DNA of 64,000 nt from Paracoccus sp. TOH (GTDB lineage Bacteria; Pseudomonadota; Alphaproteobacteria; Rhodobacterales; Rhodobacteraceae). The stretch lies in contig NZ_CP098360.1 in assembly GCF_030388245.1 (NCBI RefSeq), positions 1,262,501 through 1,326,500 of the forward strand, read 5' to 3'. Below, in pieces: positions 51,069-61,771 of this stretch; position 1 is the stretch's first letter; every line of letters starts with the position of its first letter. The notes under the pieces are model-generated. The model worked only from the letters and a program-made list of their open reading frames with translations. It had not been told where the DNA came from and searched no databases. The position numbers and the translations under genes are program-made.

Positions 51069-52060
51069 CAGTTGTTGCGCAGGTTCTTCGCCGAGGCGGT
51101 GATCGCCTCATATTGCCCCGAGGGCCGGAAGCGCCACAGGTATTCCGCGATGACGGCGGGGGCGGCGGTCGGCTCGATGCCCAGATCGGCAAAGGTTTTC
51201 GCACCTTCGCCCACCTTGTTCGGCAACCGCAGCGTGCGGGCCTGGTCGCGGGTCAGGATGCGGTTGGTCAGCAGCCCGCCGACCACCACCTGGCCGGCAT
51301 CCAGAACCGAGCCCATCACCCCGGCCAGCCAGTGCGGCAGGCCGATGATGGCGCGCCGGCGGTCGGTCGCGACCAGCACCTGCCGCGCCACATCGCGCAT
51401 GGTCAGCACGTCCGGGCCGCCCAGTTCATAGATGCCCGGCTCGGCCTTGCCGGCGGCGGCCATGGCGGCGGCATGGGCCACGTCCTCGACATAGACCGGC
51501 TGCACCGGACAGTTCGCGCCCGGCACCAGCAGGATCGGCCCCAGCCGCGTCATCGCCGCGATGCGGTTGTAGAAGCGGTCGTCCGAGCCGAAGATGATCG
51601 AGGGCCGCAGGATCACCGCATCGGGGCGATGCGTCAGCACCGCGGCCTCGCCCCGGCCCTTCGAGGCGGCGTAGCGGCTGGGCGAGGCCGGGTCGGCCCC
51701 CAGCGCCGAAACATGCACGACATGCGCCACGCCGCGTTCGGCGGCGATGCGGGCGACACGGCCGGCGGCTTCCTCATGCACGGCGTCGAAGGTGTTCTTG
51801 CCCTCGTGCACCAGGATGCCGACGCAGTTGATCACCGCATCCGCATCGGCCATGCAGGCGGTCACGGACAGGTCGTCGCGGACGTTGCAGGGCACCGGCT
51901 CGACCTGGCCCGGCGCGCCATAGGTGCGCACGACGCCGGCCTGGTTCGGGCGGCGGACGGCGACGCGCACGCGCCAGCCCTCGGCCGCCATGATCCGGGC
52001 GATCTGCCGGCCCAGGAATCCAGACCCGCCATATATGGTGACAAGCTTGGCTGCGGACAT
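51068..52060 (-). CDS. NDUFA9-like atypical short-chain dehydrogenase family protein
   Basis: 330 residues. Nucleotide loop [20 protein letters not shown] at the N-terminus, VINCVGIL, and a Tyr-x-x-x-Lys-like YAASKG. This is the NAD(P)-binding group that includes the complex I accessory subunit NDUFA9, which alphaproteobacteria of this type share with mitochondria. ATG 52060 behind GGAGCGCC. Coupled to uppP. Function outside complex I is also possible, for example a lipid or quinone partner. Confidence 0.85.
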   Translation of the reverse strand: MSAAKLVTIYGGSGFLGRQIARIMAAEGWRVRVAVRRPNQAGVVRTYGAPGQVEPVPCNVRDDLSVTACMADADAVINCVGILVHEGKNTFDAVHEEAAGRVARIAAERGVAHVVHVSALGADPASPSRYAASKGRGEAAVLTHRPDAVILRPSIIFGSDDRFYNRIAAMTRLGPILLVPGANCPVQPVYVEDVAHAAAMAAAGKAEPGIYELGGPDVLTMRDVARQVLVATDRRRAIIGLPHWLAGVMGSVLDAGQVVVGGLLTNRILTRDQARTLRLPNKVGEGAKTFADLGIEPTAAPAVIAEYLWRFRPSGQYEAITASAKNLRNN

Positions 52061-52091
52061 GCGGCGCTCCCTTCGTGGCTTGCTTGTCTGC

Positions 52092-53690
52092 TCAATAGCC
52101 AAGGCTTCCGCCAGCGGCAAGCCGTGGCCGCAAGCCTGCGACGATCGCGTCCGCCACCCGCAGCGCATTGGCGGCGATGGTCAGGCTGGGATTGACCCCG
52201 TTCGAGGTCGGCATGAACGAGGAATCCGCCACATAGAGATTGTCCAGCCCGTGCATCCGGCAATCGCGGTCCAAGACGCTGTCGGCCGGGTCGTCGCCAA
52301 AGCGCAGCGTGCCGCAGGGATGGGCGAAGTTCAGCTGCGGCGCCGCGCCCATGAACATGGCGCGATGCGGCCGGAAGGCCTGGCGCATCGCCTTGCGGAA
52401 GGCGGCGCGGCGGCTGCGCAGTTCGTCCGAGATGTCGTAATGGAAGCGCAGCCGGTCCGGGTCGGTCGGGTCGGACAGCACGCGGTTGTCGGCATAGGGC
52501 AGATCCTCGAGCACGCCCACGAACAGCTTGGCATTGCCGAGCAGCCGCGCCGCGACCATGGCCGGGATGCGCAATCCGTGCCGCAGCGGCCGCAGCCGGC
52601 GCAGCGGCGAGCGCTCGAACCGGCCGTTCAGCGCGTGCAGGATCTCGCCGAATCCGGCGGAAAGGCCCATGGATTGCACGGTGCCGAAGCGCTGCCCGTC
52701 CATGAAATACAGATCGCGCATGCTGATCGAGCGCGAGGCGCCGGTCTCGCCCCGGCTCCGGCCGGCCCAGATCGCGATGATCTCGCTCAGGTGGAACATC
52801 AGGTTGCGGCCGACCAGGTCGTTGCCGTTGCCCAGCCCGTCGGGCCAGGTCTCGCTGCGCGACTGCAGCAGCAGCGAAGGCGAGGCCAGCCCGCCCGCCG
52901 CCAGCACGTAACGCTTGGCGCGCAGGGTGAATTCCTGCCCGTCGCGGCGGCAGGTCACGCCGGTGACGCGGGCGCCGTCGGCCTCGATCCGCGTCACCGG
53001 GCAGCGGTCGATCAGGGCCGCGCGGCCGGTCTCCAGTGCCGGCAGCACCCCGGCCGAGCGGCCGTCCATCTTGCAGCGCCGCGGGCAGCGCCGCCCGAAG
53101 CAGCTTTCGCAACCCGGCAGGAAGCGCGCCGCGATATGCGTGCGATAGGGGTGCATTCCGGTGCGCTGCAGCGCGGATATCAACGCCGCATCCGAGGCGG
53201 GCAGCGGCAGGACCGGCGGCAACAGCTGCGCGCCGTTCGGGGCCAGCGGATCGACCTCGCCGTTGATGTGGAAATAATTCTCGGCCAGCTGGAACCAGGG
53301 CCGCATCCCGTCATAGGAGATTGGCCAGCCGCCGGTCGGATGCGGATGCCCCTCGACCGATTCCAGATCGTGGCGCTCGGGCCGTTCCAGCGTGGCGGCA
53401 TAGAAGGCCGAGGTTCCGCCGACCCCGGCGCCGATCATGCCGTCGAGTTCGCACCAGGCGCCGTCGAGCTGTGCCTCCAGCAGCCGCGGCCAGGCGCCAT
53501 TGGCAAGCCGGGTCTCGGGGTCGCGGCTGTCCAGGCCCAGCGCGGGCAGGTCCGCGTCGCCCAGATCCCGGCCCTTCTCCAGGTAGAGGACCGAAAGGCC
53601 CGCTTCGGCCAGACGCCGCCCTGCGGTGCCCCCGCCGATACCCGTTCCGATCACGATGGCATCCCATTCGCGGGTTCTGAGGTCATCCAT
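52092..53690 (-). CDS. GMC-family FAD-dependent oxidoreductase
   Basis: 532 residues. FAD loop [22 protein letters not shown] region [16 protein letters not shown], and the C-terminal active-site part [12 protein letters not shown] with [19 protein letters not shown]. Cys-rich stretch [13 protein letters not shown] at about residues 194-206 is an addition seen in some bacterial members. Substrate (an alcohol, sugar or cholesterol-like compound) unknown. No downstream partner gene. Confidence 0.87.
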   Translation of the reverse strand: MDDLRTREWDAIVIGTGIGGGTAGRRLAEAGLSVLYLEKGRDLGDADLPALGLDSRDPETRLANGAWPRLLEAQLDGAWCELDGMIGAGVGGTSAFYAATLERPERHDLESVEGHPHPTGGWPISYDGMRPWFQLAENYFHINGEVDPLAPNGAQLLPPVLPLPASDAALISALQRTGMHPYRTHIAARFLPGCESCFGRRCPRRCKMDGRSAGVLPALETGRAALIDRCPVTRIEADGARVTGVTCRRDGQEFTLRAKRYVLAAGGLASPSLLLQSRSETWPDGLGNGNDLVGRNLMFHLSEIIAIWAGRSRGETGASRSISMRDLYFMDGQRFGTVQSMGLSAGFGEILHALNGRFERSPLRRLRPLRHGLRIPAMVAARLLGNAKLFVGVLEDLPYADNRVLSDPTDPDRLRFHYDISDELRSRRAAFRKAMRQAFRPHRAMFMGAAPQLNFAHPCGTLRFGDDPADSVLDRDCRMHGLDNLYVADSSFMPTSNGVNPSLTIAANALRVADAIVAGLRPRLAAGGSLGY

Positions 53691-53953
53691 GGAGGATCCG
53701 TCTGGTTTTGAACTGATGACAAAGACACTGGTCGACGAAATGTTCTAGTCCCGCGCGGCTTCGCACGGCAAGCTGAATCAAAGGACAAGGCAATTCCGGG
53801 CGCGGCGGCGCAGGGCGATTTCCGGCCGCCGGCGTGCCGGCGCGGGGCGGTTCTCAGGACGCCGGGAAAAGTTTTGCGGCCTGTGAAGGTTTTTTGCAGA
53901 TCCCCCGTTGACACCCCCCGCGACTGGCCTTAATCACCCGGCTCACGCGACCT

Positions 53954-54038
53954 GCCCAGGTGGCGGAATTGGTAGACGCGCACGGTTCAGGTCCGTGTGC
54001 CGCAAGGCGTGGAGGTTCGAGTCCTCTCCTGGGCACCA
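53954..54038 (+). tRNA. tRNA-Leu (anticodon CAG)
   Basis: 85 bases with encoded CCA and a long variable arm, as for leucine. Acceptor GCCCAGG with CCTGGGC, D-arm TGGCGGAATTGGTAGACGC, anticodon loop TTCAGGT (CAG), T-arm GGAGGTTCGAGTCCTCT. A clear intrinsic terminator follows within ten bases. Confidence 0.95.
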
Positions 54039-54044
54039 TAAGAC

Positions 54045-54080
54045 AAAAGCCGCGCAAGCCTTTGGGTTTGCGCGGCTTTT
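54045..54080 (+). terminator. Intrinsic terminator of tRNA-Leu
   Basis: AAAAGCCGCGCAAGCC and the matching GGGTTTGCGCGGCTTTT form a long stem with TTTT at the end. It starts seven bases after the tRNA. Confidence 0.85.
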
Positions 54081-54225
54081 GCATTCTCGGCCGGACGGGC
54101 CGCCGGTGGCGCGGCCGTCTGGATATTGGCGGAACCACGAAATCGCCGGCCTTGATGCCGGGGCAGCGGCAGGACGCCTGCGCCGCGGCGTCGGCGGCAT
54201 GGGGCAAGGAAGGGAAGGGGGCTGG

Positions 54226-54672
54226 ATGATACCGCGTTTCGGACCGCCGCCGGGGCGGCGGGCCTATCGCCTGCGCCCGGGCGCCTATGCGCTACTGATC
54301 CGCGACGGATCGGCGCTGCTGACCTTCCAACAGGCCCCCGAACCCGAGTTCCAGTTGCCGGGCGGCGGCATCGATCCCGGCGAATCGGCCCTGGCCGCCC
54401 TGCATCGCGAGGTGCGCGAGGAAACCGGCTGGACCATCGGCTCGGCGCGACGGCTCGGGGCCTATCGGCGGTTCTGCTATATGCCGGACTATGAATTCTG
54501 GGCCGAGAAACTGTGTTCGGTCTGGATAGCCCGGCCGATCGCCCGGCTGGGGCTGCCCGGCGAGCCGGGGCACGAGGCGCATTGGCTGCCGTTGCCGCGG
54601 GTCGAGGCGCTGCTGCCCGACCCCGGCTCGCGCGCCTTCGTCCGCGCCGCGCTGCGCCGGCTGGCGGAATAG
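54226..54672 (+). CDS. Nudix hydrolase
   Basis: 148 residues, ATG 54226 behind GGAAGGGGG. Full Nudix box GGIDPGESALAALHREVREE followed by TGW (G-x5-E-x7-R-E-U-x-E-E-x-G-U). N-terminal strands YALLIRDGSALLTFQQ lead in. Substrate (nucleoside diphosphate derivative) unknown; MutT-, RppH- or RfbX-like roles are all open. Lone gene after tRNA-Leu. Confidence 0.9.
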   Translation: MIPRFGPPPGRRAYRLRPGAYALLIRDGSALLTFQQAPEPEFQLPGGGIDPGESALAALHREVREETGWTIGSARRLGAYRRFCYMPDYEFWAEKLCSVWIARPIARLGLPGEPGHEAHWLPLPRVEALLPDPGSRAFVRAALRRLAE

Positions 54673-54691
54673 GACGGTCGTCGCGGCCAGG

Positions 54692-55972
54692 CTAGTCCCA
54701 GGGCGGATCGGCCTCCTTTCTGCGCTCGATCAGTACGGCCGAGATGTCGTCGTTGCGCTGTCCGCCGGCATAATGCGCCGCCGACCAGCAGATCGATTCC
54801 AGCAGCGCGTCGCCGCGCAGCAGGGCATTGGTGCGCAGGATGGCCTGCAGCCCCTCCTCGCCCAGAGGCTCGCCGCGGGCATTCTCGCTTTCCGTCAGGC
54901 CGTCCGAGGTGATGAACAGCCGGTCGCCCGGCCTCAGAACAAGCTGCACTTCCTCGTAATCGGCGCGCGGAAACACCCCGACCGGCAGGCCGCCACGTCC
55001 GATCCGCTCGATCCGGCCATCGGCGCGCTGCAGAACCGGGTGGGGATGGCCCGCCTGCACCAGTCGCAGCCGGCCGCTGAGAAAATCCAGGTCGGCATAG
55101 ACCATGGTGAAATAGGAATCGGTCCGCAATTCCTCGAGCATCAGGATGTTGAGGTGGCGCAGCACCTCGGCCGGCGGGCGGGAATCGTAAAGGCCCAGCT
55201 CGGTGATGCGCAGCGCGATATTGTGGTCGGCGGCACTGGACAGCAGCGCCGCCAGCCGGGCGCTGAGCAGCGCCGCCGCCACGCCATGGCCGGCCACGTC
55301 CAGCGCGAAAAGCCCGATCCGTCGGCCGTTGATCGGGAAGAAGCCCACCAGGTCGCCGCCGATATGGCCTGCCGGCCGCATCAGCAGCGACAGGTCGAAA
55401 TCGCCGAATCGCCCGTGACGCTCGCGCACCAGCCCCTGCTGCAGGCGTTGCGCCTCGCGCAGGTCGCGGTCGATCGCGGCCTGGGTTTCGCGCAGCCGGG
55501 CCAGGGTGGTGCTGAGTTGCGCATTGGCGCTGCGCAGGTTCTCCTCCATCCGCAGGATGCGCTCGCTGGCGGACAGCCGCGCCAGCAGTTCCGCCCCCGA
55601 GACCGGCTTGGTCATGAATTCGTCGGCGCCGGCCCGCAGCCCTTCGGCGATGTCCTTCTTGTCGTTGCGGGTGGTCAGCAGGATGAAATAGCCGTAGCGG
55701 TCCGACTGCATGTCGCGGAACCGCCGGCAGAATTCCAGCCCGCTCTGGCCCGGCATCATCCAGTCCGAGATCACGATGTCCGGCCGGCGCTCCAGGCAGA
55801 TGCGCATCGCCTCCTCGCCGCCCGAGGCTTCGACCACGTGATAGCCGGCGCGGATCAGCTGCACGGCAAGCGTGCGCCGCTGCGCCCGGCTGTCGTCGAC
55901 AAGCAGCACCAGCCGCGAACTGTGCGGGATCGAACTCACGGCCTGGCTGTCGAGGATCATCATGCCGAGCAT
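54692..55972 (-). CDS. Response regulator with SpoIIE/PP2C-type phosphatase (RsbU-like)
   Basis: 426 residues. Receiver domain: acidic pair LLVDDS, phosphoacceptor Asp in IVISDWMMPG, Lys in MTKPVSG. A coiled linker (ENLRSANAQLSTTLARLRETQ) leads to a PP2C domain with GGDLVGFF and FALDVAGHGVAA, metal-site Asp residues, and LFITSDGLTESEN. The output is probably dephosphorylation of an anti-sigma-factor antagonist. Originally divergent from the Hpt gene at 57758, now split from it by the IS. Confidence 0.93.
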   Translation of the reverse strand: MLGMMILDSQAVSSIPHSSRLVLLVDDSRAQRRTLAVQLIRAGYHVVEASGGEEAMRICLERRPDIVISDWMMPGQSGLEFCRRFRDMQSDRYGYFILLTTRNDKKDIAEGLRAGADEFMTKPVSGAELLARLSASERILRMEENLRSANAQLSTTLARLRETQAAIDRDLREAQRLQQGLVRERHGRFGDFDLSLLMRPAGHIGGDLVGFFPINGRRIGLFALDVAGHGVAAALLSARLAALLSSAADHNIALRITELGLYDSRPPAEVLRHLNILMLEELRTDSYFTMVYADLDFLSGRLRLVQAGHPHPVLQRADGRIERIGRGGLPVGVFPRADYEEVQLVLRPGDRLFITSDGLTESENARGEPLGEEGLQAILRTNALLRGDALLESICWSAAHYAGGQRNDDISAVLIERRKEADPPWD

Positions 55973-56082
55973 CTAAACCGTCGGGTCTGAAAACTCCGTT
56001 AATCATGACAATTTTCGCGATTAACACGCGGTAGATGAATTTCCTGCTATCGTCAGGGCGTGATTCTCCCAAGGGTTGTCCA

Positions 56083-57754
56083 CCTGCATTCCCCAAGTGG
56101 CGTGTCGTTTGAGGTGAAGATCGCCTGTATCCGAGCGCTAGACAAGGATTTTCTGCCGCAAGCGGCACCTGCGGTCGCGCAGACTGCTGGATCTGGACGG
56201 ATCAGACCGCGAAGCCGCTGTTTCCTTGCCCAGGGGCGGCGTTTTTCAGCGCAGCGGACAGATCTGTCCAGCCGCTTTCGTTCAGTTTGAGCGTGGATCG
56301 CGATCATGCGCATAGCGGTGGCGCTCGCAATCGGCGGATAGCGGCGAGGATGGCGCGTACCATCGTGCCGGTGACAGCGACCTCGGCCAGCTGGAAGGTG
56401 ATGGTGCGGGCGTGACGGACCACACGTGCCCCGATCTTGATCAGCTTCAGTTGCAGGCTGGTCAACGACCAGTCGGCCATGGCCTCGGGCAGCTCGATGC
56501 AGTGCAAGAAGGTGGCCAGGTTGTACGCCAGGGCGTGCAGTTGCAGCCGCACCTCATTGTCGCGGAACTTCCGGCACGACAGCCGCGTCCAGCGAAAGGC
56601 GTATTTGCCCTCTTTGATGTGCTGCTCGGCGGTGCCGCGCTGGTTGTAGAACCGCACCACCCAGTCCGGCTCCATCGGCAGGTTGGTGACGATGAAGCCG
56701 ACACGCGGGAACAGTTCGCCCGGATGCCATTCGATCTTGGCGATCACCCGGCGTTCCTTGTCCCAGGACGCCGCCTGATACTCGAATTCCTCGAAGAACC
56801 GCTTGACCTTGGTCAGTGACGGCCGCCCGACAGGGCGCGTTAGCCGATGCGCGATCTTGTCCTTGAGGACCGCGTTTGCGGGCAGCCGGATGGCGTAGAA
56901 GAACCGCGCTTCTTCCAATCGCTCATAGATCGCCGGGATCGCGTAGGCAGCATCGGCCCGGAAGAACCTGCCACCAAGGTCGCGCTCCGCGTAGCGCGCA
57001 ATGACGGGGTCGAGAACATCACGCCAGCCATCGGCGCTGTGGACGTTGCCATGGCGCAGGGCGCAGCGTTCCAGCATCCCGAACTGGTTGAACAGAAAGT
57101 TGGGGTGATAGCAGCTACAGTCGAAATGGCCATTCCAGGCGGACCCTTCCTGGTCGCCATGGGTCGGGCTGACCGAGCTGTCCATGTCCAGAACGATGTA
57201 CTTCAGCCCGTTACGGTCATGGAACCGGTCGATCCATTGCCCGTTCAGGTCGGCCAGCGCGGCACGGTTCCCGGCCAGAGCCAGCGTCTCGGTCTCGAAC
57301 CGTCCCATCTGCGATGCCGAGGCCGCTTGTGCATCGACCGCTCTGCCGCCGACAACTTGGCGCATGACCGGATCGCAGGCGAGACGGTTGGCGTCGTTGA
57401 CATCCTCGTATCCGGCCAGCCGCCCAAAGACTGATTGCCGGAACAGGCCGTCGAGCCGATGGACCGTGTTCTTGCCAGAGCGAGTATCGCGCAGCGCCGC
57501 TGACGCCAAATCGGACAACCCGAGCGCGTCATCAAGCTCGCGCATCACCAGAAGGCCGCCGTCGGAACTGAGCTGCGTGCCGCGAAATTCCAGCCGCACG
57601 CGAGGGTCGAAATCCACCCGATCTGCCCGTTGCAAGCCCGCACCCTCTGGGTGATCCATGAAACGCGCCCCTCGCAGCCTTCAACACCATGTTTTATATA
57701 GGAAATATAATGGTCAGGACAGCGAAATCAGCGCCTTACTTGGGAAATGTGGGG
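56083..57754 (-). mobile_element. IS1380-family insertion sequence, complete, with 4-bp TSD
   Basis: 1672 bases, a typical IS1380 length. Left end CCTGCATTCCCCAAGT and right end (reverse) CCCCACATTTCCCAAGT are imperfect inverted repeats that differ by one base in length. The direct repeat TCCA lies at 56079-56082 and 57755-57758. Removing the element joins AAGGGTTGTCC to ATGCTGGATTGG, recreating a Shine-Dalgarno and start codon for the Hpt gene, which confirms the ends. One intact transposase inside. Confidence 0.85.
56304..57659 (-). CDS. IS1380-family transposase
   Basis: 451 residues, DDE transposase. ATG 57659. Motifs FRGTQLSSDGGLLVMRELD at the N-terminus, YIVLDMDSSVSPTHGDQEGS around the first Asp, and the YREK-like YNQRGTAEQHIKEGKYAF with the last Glu are the IS1380 pattern. 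The frame is intact, so the element may still move. Confidence 0.95.
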   Translation of the reverse strand: MDHPEGAGLQRADRVDFDPRVRLEFRGTQLSSDGGLLVMRELDDALGLSDLASAALRDTRSGKNTVHRLDGLFRQSVFGRLAGYEDVNDANRLACDPVMRQVVGGRAVDAQAASASQMGRFETETLALAGNRAALADLNGQWIDRFHDRNGLKYIVLDMDSSVSPTHGDQEGSAWNGHFDCSCYHPNFLFNQFGMLERCALRHGNVHSADGWRDVLDPVIARYAERDLGGRFFRADAAYAIPAIYERLEEARFFYAIRLPANAVLKDKIAHRLTRPVGRPSLTKVKRFFEEFEYQAASWDKERRVIAKIEWHPGELFPRVGFIVTNLPMEPDWVVRFYNQRGTAEQHIKEGKYAFRWTRLSCRKFRDNEVRLQLHALAYNLATFLHCIELPEAMADWSLTSLQLKLIKIGARVVRHARTITFQLAEVAVTGTMVRAILAAIRRLRAPPLCA

Positions 57755-57757
57755 TCC

Positions 57758-58108
57758 ATGCTGGATTGGAACCGGATCAACGAACTGCGCGGCGAAGTCG
57801 GCGACGACGAGTTCCAGACCATTCTGGAACTGTTCCTGGACGAGGTCGAAGGGGTGATGATGCGCCTGTCGCGCCAGGATGCGCTGCGGCTGGAAACCGA
57901 CCTGCATTTCCTCAAGGGCTGTGCCTGGAACCTGGGTTTTGCGGATTTCGGCCATCTCTGCGACGAGGGAGAGCGGCATGCCTCGGCCGGCAAGCCGCGC
58001 GATGTCTGCGTCGAGCGGTTGCTGCGGGCCTATTCCGAATCGAAACAGGCATTGATGCACCGCCTGGAAGCAGAGCTGCATCCGCCCCGGTCCGCGCGCC
58101 GTGCCTGA
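57758..58108 (+). CDS. Histidine phosphotransfer (Hpt) domain protein, start altered by IS
   Basis: 116 residues from the ancestral ATG 57758. Single Hpt domain with the phospho-His in DLHFLKGCAWNLGF. Partner of the receiver-phosphatase at 54692-55972 by original divergent arrangement. The IS1380 element cut its Shine-Dalgarno away, but the IS end offers AGGA plus in-frame ATG at 57710, which would add 16 residues (MVRTAKSAPYLGNVGS) before the old start. So expression may continue from IS sequence or be lost. Confidence 0.85.
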   Translation: MLDWNRINELRGEVGDDEFQTILELFLDEVEGVMMRLSRQDALRLETDLHFLKGCAWNLGFADFGHLCDEGERHASAGKPRDVCVERLLRAYSESKQALMHRLEAELHPPRSARRA

Positions 58109-58142
58109 GCCGGATCGCCCTTGGCCGACGGATCATGGGCCG

Positions 58143-59381
58143 TCAGATCAGGAACTCGGCCAGAACCGGGTCGCGGGTGATGTCGCGATAGCCCATCCCC
58201 GCCGCTTCCAGCCTTTCGCAGATCCGTTCCAGGTTGCCGGGGGTGGTGGTCTCGATGCCGATCCGGACCGAACCGAAATTGCGCGCCGATTTCTTCAGGT
58301 ATTCGAAGCGGGCGATATCGTCTTCGGGGCCGAGAAGTTGCAGGAAATCGCGCAGGGCGCCGGGCCGTTGCGGAAGGCGCAGGATGAAATAGCGCTTGAG
58401 GCCCGAGAAACGCTGGGCGCGCTCCTTGACCTCGGGCAGGCGCTCGAAGTCGAAATTGCCGCCCGAACAGATGCAGACCACGCGTTTGCCGGCCAGGTCG
58501 GTCATGTCGCGCAGCACGTCCACCGCCAGCGCCCCGGCGGGTTCCAGCACGATGCCCTCGATGTTCAGCATCTCCAGCATGGTGGCGCAGATGCGGTCCT
58601 CGGGCGCGGTATGGACCCGGTCGGCGCCGAAGCCGGCCAGCGCGCGAAACGGCAGGTCGCCGATCCGCGCCACCGCGGCGCCATCGACGAAATTGTCCAC
58701 CGCCGGCAGCGTCACCGGCGCGCCCGCCAGCAGCGCCTCGCGCAGGCTGGCGCCGCCCTCGGGCTCGGCGAATTCGGCGCGTGTGCCGGGGGCCAGTTCG
58801 GAAAGCAGCCGGGTGACGCCGGCGGCCAGACCGCCGCCGCCGACCGGCAGCACCACCACGTCCGGCGCCCCGCCCAGCTGGTCGAGCAGTTCCAGCCCGA
58901 CCGTGGCCTGGCCCTCGATGATGTCCGGGTCGTCGAAGGGCGACAGGAAGGTCGCGCCCTGCGCCTTGGCGAATTCCTGCGCCGCCGCCAGGGTCTGGTC
59001 GAAATAGTCGCCGGTCAGCACGATCTCGATGGCGCCATTGCCGAAGATGCGGGTCTTGTCGATCTTCTGCCGCGGCGTGGTGACCGGCATGAAGATCGTG
59101 CCCTTGGTGCCGAAATGCCGGCAGGCAAAGGCCATGCCCTGGGCATGGTTGCCGGCGCTGGCGCAGACGAAATGTCCCAGCGAGCCGGCGCCGATCTTGC
59201 GCATGGCATTGAAGGCGCCGCGCAGCTTGTAGCTGCGCACCGGCGTCAGGTCTTCGCGTTTCAGCCAGATCTCGGCGCCGTATTTCGCCGAGAGGTGGTC
59301 GTTCTTCTGCAGGGGCGTCGGCTCGAAGAGGTCGCGCAGCGCGATCTCTGCCTGGCGGACAGAGGCGGCAAAGTTTTCCAT
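58143..59381 (-). CDS. ilvA: Threonine ammonia-lyase (biosynthetic type)
   Basis: Pyridoxal phosphate enzyme converting threonine to 2-oxobutanoate for isoleucine. 412 residues from ATG 59381. PLP lysine in [12 protein letters not shown], glycine loop VGGGGLAAG, and a C-terminal ACT-like regulatory region ([19 protein letters not shown]) that suggests isoleucine feedback. Single gene; convergent with the Hpt gene. Confidence 0.93.
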   Translation of the reverse strand: MENFAASVRQAEIALRDLFEPTPLQKNDHLSAKYGAEIWLKREDLTPVRSYKLRGAFNAMRKIGAGSLGHFVCASAGNHAQGMAFACRHFGTKGTIFMPVTTPRQKIDKTRIFGNGAIEIVLTGDYFDQTLAAAQEFAKAQGATFLSPFDDPDIIEGQATVGLELLDQLGGAPDVVVLPVGGGGLAAGVTRLLSELAPGTRAEFAEPEGGASLREALLAGAPVTLPAVDNFVDGAAVARIGDLPFRALAGFGADRVHTAPEDRICATMLEMLNIEGIVLEPAGALAVDVLRDMTDLAGKRVVCICSGGNFDFERLPEVKERAQRFSGLKRYFILRLPQRPGALRDFLQLLGPEDDIARFEYLKKSARNFGSVRIGIETTTPGNLERICERLEAAGMGYRDITRDPVLAEFLI

Positions 59382-59430
59382 GCCCCGGCCATGGCGCGAA
59401 ACGGGCGGATTCGCAAGGGTTTTCACGCTC

Positions 59431-60144
59431 TCAGCGCAGGGGACGGCCTTCGATGTAATGGCCGTAAAGGGTCGTGATGATCGACAGGTTGAACAGCGCC
59501 AGCATCAGATTGGCCAGGACCAGGGCGGCCGGCACGGCATATTGCAGCACGCCCTCGGCCCGCAAGCCGCCCGCCGCGGCGGCGAGCCCGCCCAGGATGA
59601 CGAAAAGCCCGCCGATCATTGCGGTCACCACCTCGACGACGCCTTTCTCTTGTCCCGTCGCGCGCCAGGCCGCGCGCAGGTCAAGCTGCCGGCCAAGCGC
59701 CGCGGCGACCAGCTTGGGCGACAGGCGCAAGCCGACCCAAAGGGCAAGGATGCCGGCCAGAAGCCCGATCCAGCCTTCATGCGCCGCAGGCAAACCCAGC
59801 ATCAGTTGCAGGGGAAGGGCCGCCAGCCCTCCCAGGAAGGAGATCGCCACCCACCAGCCGAAATAGGCGGCGACCCGGTCCCATCGCCGCTCCGGCCCGG
59901 TCTCGTTCAGCAGCACGTAGCGATGCCAGCTGACAGCGACCGAGAGGAGCAGGGCGATGGCCAGAACCATGCCCAGGAAACCCAGCGGAAAGGCGTCCGG
60001 CCGGGCAACCATGGCGATGGCCGAGCACAGGATCACCAGCGCCGACACCAGCAGGCGCGGCAGGGCGATCTGCGCGCTTGCGGCCAGATTGCCGGTGACC
60101 TGGCGCCAGGAATGGCGAAGGATAGCGGTGGCCTTGGCGAACAC
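59431..60144 (-). CDS. Multi-pass membrane protein of unknown function
   Basis: 237 residues with six or so hydrophobic segments ([109 protein letters not shown]). I do not recognise the family, although the layout resembles small YIP1 or DUF-type membrane proteins. Divergent from argG with 156 bases between. Confidence 0.7.
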   Translation of the reverse strand: MFAKATAILRHSWRQVTGNLAASAQIALPRLLVSALVILCSAIAMVARPDAFPLGFLGMVLAIALLLSVAVSWHRYVLLNETGPERRWDRVAAYFGWWVAISFLGGLAALPLQLMLGLPAAHEGWIGLLAGILALWVGLRLSPKLVAAALGRQLDLRAAWRATGQEKGVVEVVTAMIGGLFVILGGLAAAAGGLRAEGVLQYAVPAALVLANLMLALFNLSIITTLYGHYIEGRPLR

Positions 60145-60300
60145 GGTGCCTCTCTTGCTGCGATTGCGGCGATATGCGGGGTTTTGCCAGCCCCGCGGGG
60201 CATTGGCCAGCCCGGGCCGCTGGGCGATGATGGACCAGCCCCTTGTGACGCCCGGCGAATGCGCCTATTCCCTGCCGAAATTTCACTGGGGGTCATCCGC

Positions 60301-61527
60301 ATGTCCGACGCGCCGAAGAAAGTCGTCCTTGCCTATTCGGGCGGGCTCGACACCTCGATCATCCTGAAATGGCTGCAGACCGAATACGGCTGCGAGGTCA
60401 TCACCTTCACCGCCGACCTCGGCCAGGGTGAGGAGCTGGAGCCGGCGCGCCAGAAGGCCGAGCTGCTCGGCATCACGCCGGAAAACATCCATATCGTCGA
60501 TGTGCGCGAGGAATTCGTGCGCGATTTCGTGTTTCCGATGTTCCGCGCCAACGCGCTCTACGAGGGGCTCTATCTGCTCGGCACCTCGATCGCCCGGCCG
60601 CTGATCTCCAAGCACCTGGTCGAGATCGCGCATCAGCACGGCGCCGATGCCGTGGCCCATGGCGCGACCGGCAAGGGCAACGACCAGGTCCGCTTCGAGC
60701 TGTCGGCCTATGCGCTCGATCCGTCGATCAGGGTGATCGCGCCCTGGCGGGAATGGGATCTGACCTCGCGTACCCGGCTGATCGAATTCGCCGAACAGAA
60801 CCAGATCCCGATCGCCAAGGACAAGCGCGGCGAGGCGCCGTTCTCGGTCGATGCCAACCTGCTGCACACCAGCAGCGAGGGCAAGGCGCTGGAAAACCCG
60901 GCCGAGGAAGCGCCCGACTACGTCTATCAGCGCACCGTCAGCCCCGAAGAGGCGCCCGACCAGCCCGAATATCTCGAGATCGGCTTCGAGCGCGGCGATG
61001 CGGTGTCGATCAACGGCGAGGCGCTGTCGCCCGCCACCATCCTGACCCGGCTGAACGAATACGGCCGCAAGCACGGCATCGGCCGGCTGGACTTCGTGGA
61101 AAACCGCTTCGTCGGCATGAAGTCGCGCGGCATCTACGAGACCCCCGGCGGCACCATCCTGCTGGAGGCGCATCGCGGCATCGAGCAGATCACGCTCGAC
61201 AGCGGCGCCGGCCATCTCAAGGATTCGATCATGCCGCGCTATGCCGAGCTGATCTATAACGGCTTCTGGTATTCGCCCGAGCGCGAGATGTTGCAGGCCC
61301 TGATCGACAAGAGCCAGGAGCATGTGACCGGCACCGTGCGGCTGAAGCTCTACAAGGGCAGCGCCCATACGGTCGGCCGCTGGTCGGACCATTCGCTCTA
61401 CAGCGAAAAGCACGTCACCTTCGAGGACGATGCCGGCGCCTATGACCAGAAGGACGCGGCGGGCTTCATCCGCCTGAACGCGCTGCGGCTGAAGCTGGTG
61501 GCGAACCGCAACGCCCGGTTCAAGTAA
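60301..61527 (+). CDS. argG: Argininosuccinate synthase
   Basis: Joins citrulline and aspartate with ATP in arginine synthesis. 408 residues. ATP loop [43 protein letters not shown] and APWREWDL are the family set. ATG 60301. The ribosome site (CTGGGGGTC) is modest. Ends in a clear intrinsic terminator. Confidence 0.97.
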   Translation: MSDAPKKVVLAYSGGLDTSIILKWLQTEYGCEVITFTADLGQGEELEPARQKAELLGITPENIHIVDVREEFVRDFVFPMFRANALYEGLYLLGTSIARPLISKHLVEIAHQHGADAVAHGATGKGNDQVRFELSAYALDPSIRVIAPWREWDLTSRTRLIEFAEQNQIPIAKDKRGEAPFSVDANLLHTSSEGKALENPAEEAPDYVYQRTVSPEEAPDQPEYLEIGFERGDAVSINGEALSPATILTRLNEYGRKHGIGRLDFVENRFVGMKSRGIYETPGGTILLEAHRGIEQITLDSGAGHLKDSIMPRYAELIYNGFWYSPEREMLQALIDKSQEHVTGTVRLKLYKGSAHTVGRWSDHSLYSEKHVTFEDDAGAYDQKDAAGFIRLNALRLKLVANRNARFK

Positions 61528-61548
61528 CCGCACCGGCAGCGCAGGCCA

Positions 61549-61579
61549 AAGGCCGCGGACAGGTTCCGCGGCCTTTTTT
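61549..61579 (+). terminator. Intrinsic terminator after argG
   Basis: AAGGCCGCGG and CCGCGGCCTT form a 10-bp stem followed by TTTTTT, 22 bases beyond the argG stop. Strong T-run. Confidence 0.9.
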
Positions 61580-61771
61580 CTGGCCGCGCCGGCTCGCGCG
61601 CGCAATCGACGCGCCGGCCCGGCTTCCTTCGTTTCCGCAAATGCTCTCGCCGGAGGCGGCCCGGCGCCTCTCATTCACCGTTTTCCAAATACCCGCCGTT
61701 CGGCGGAACCGGGGAACCGTGGCCGCCATGGCGCGTTCGCCCGCAGGCAACGGCCCAGGGAGGAACCGGAA

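Noticed and set aside
57706..57711. Outward TATAAT promoter in the IS right end driving the Hpt gene
   Set aside because: No -35 box at a proper distance; the same bases are better explained as spacer and start codon of a new in-frame translation start.
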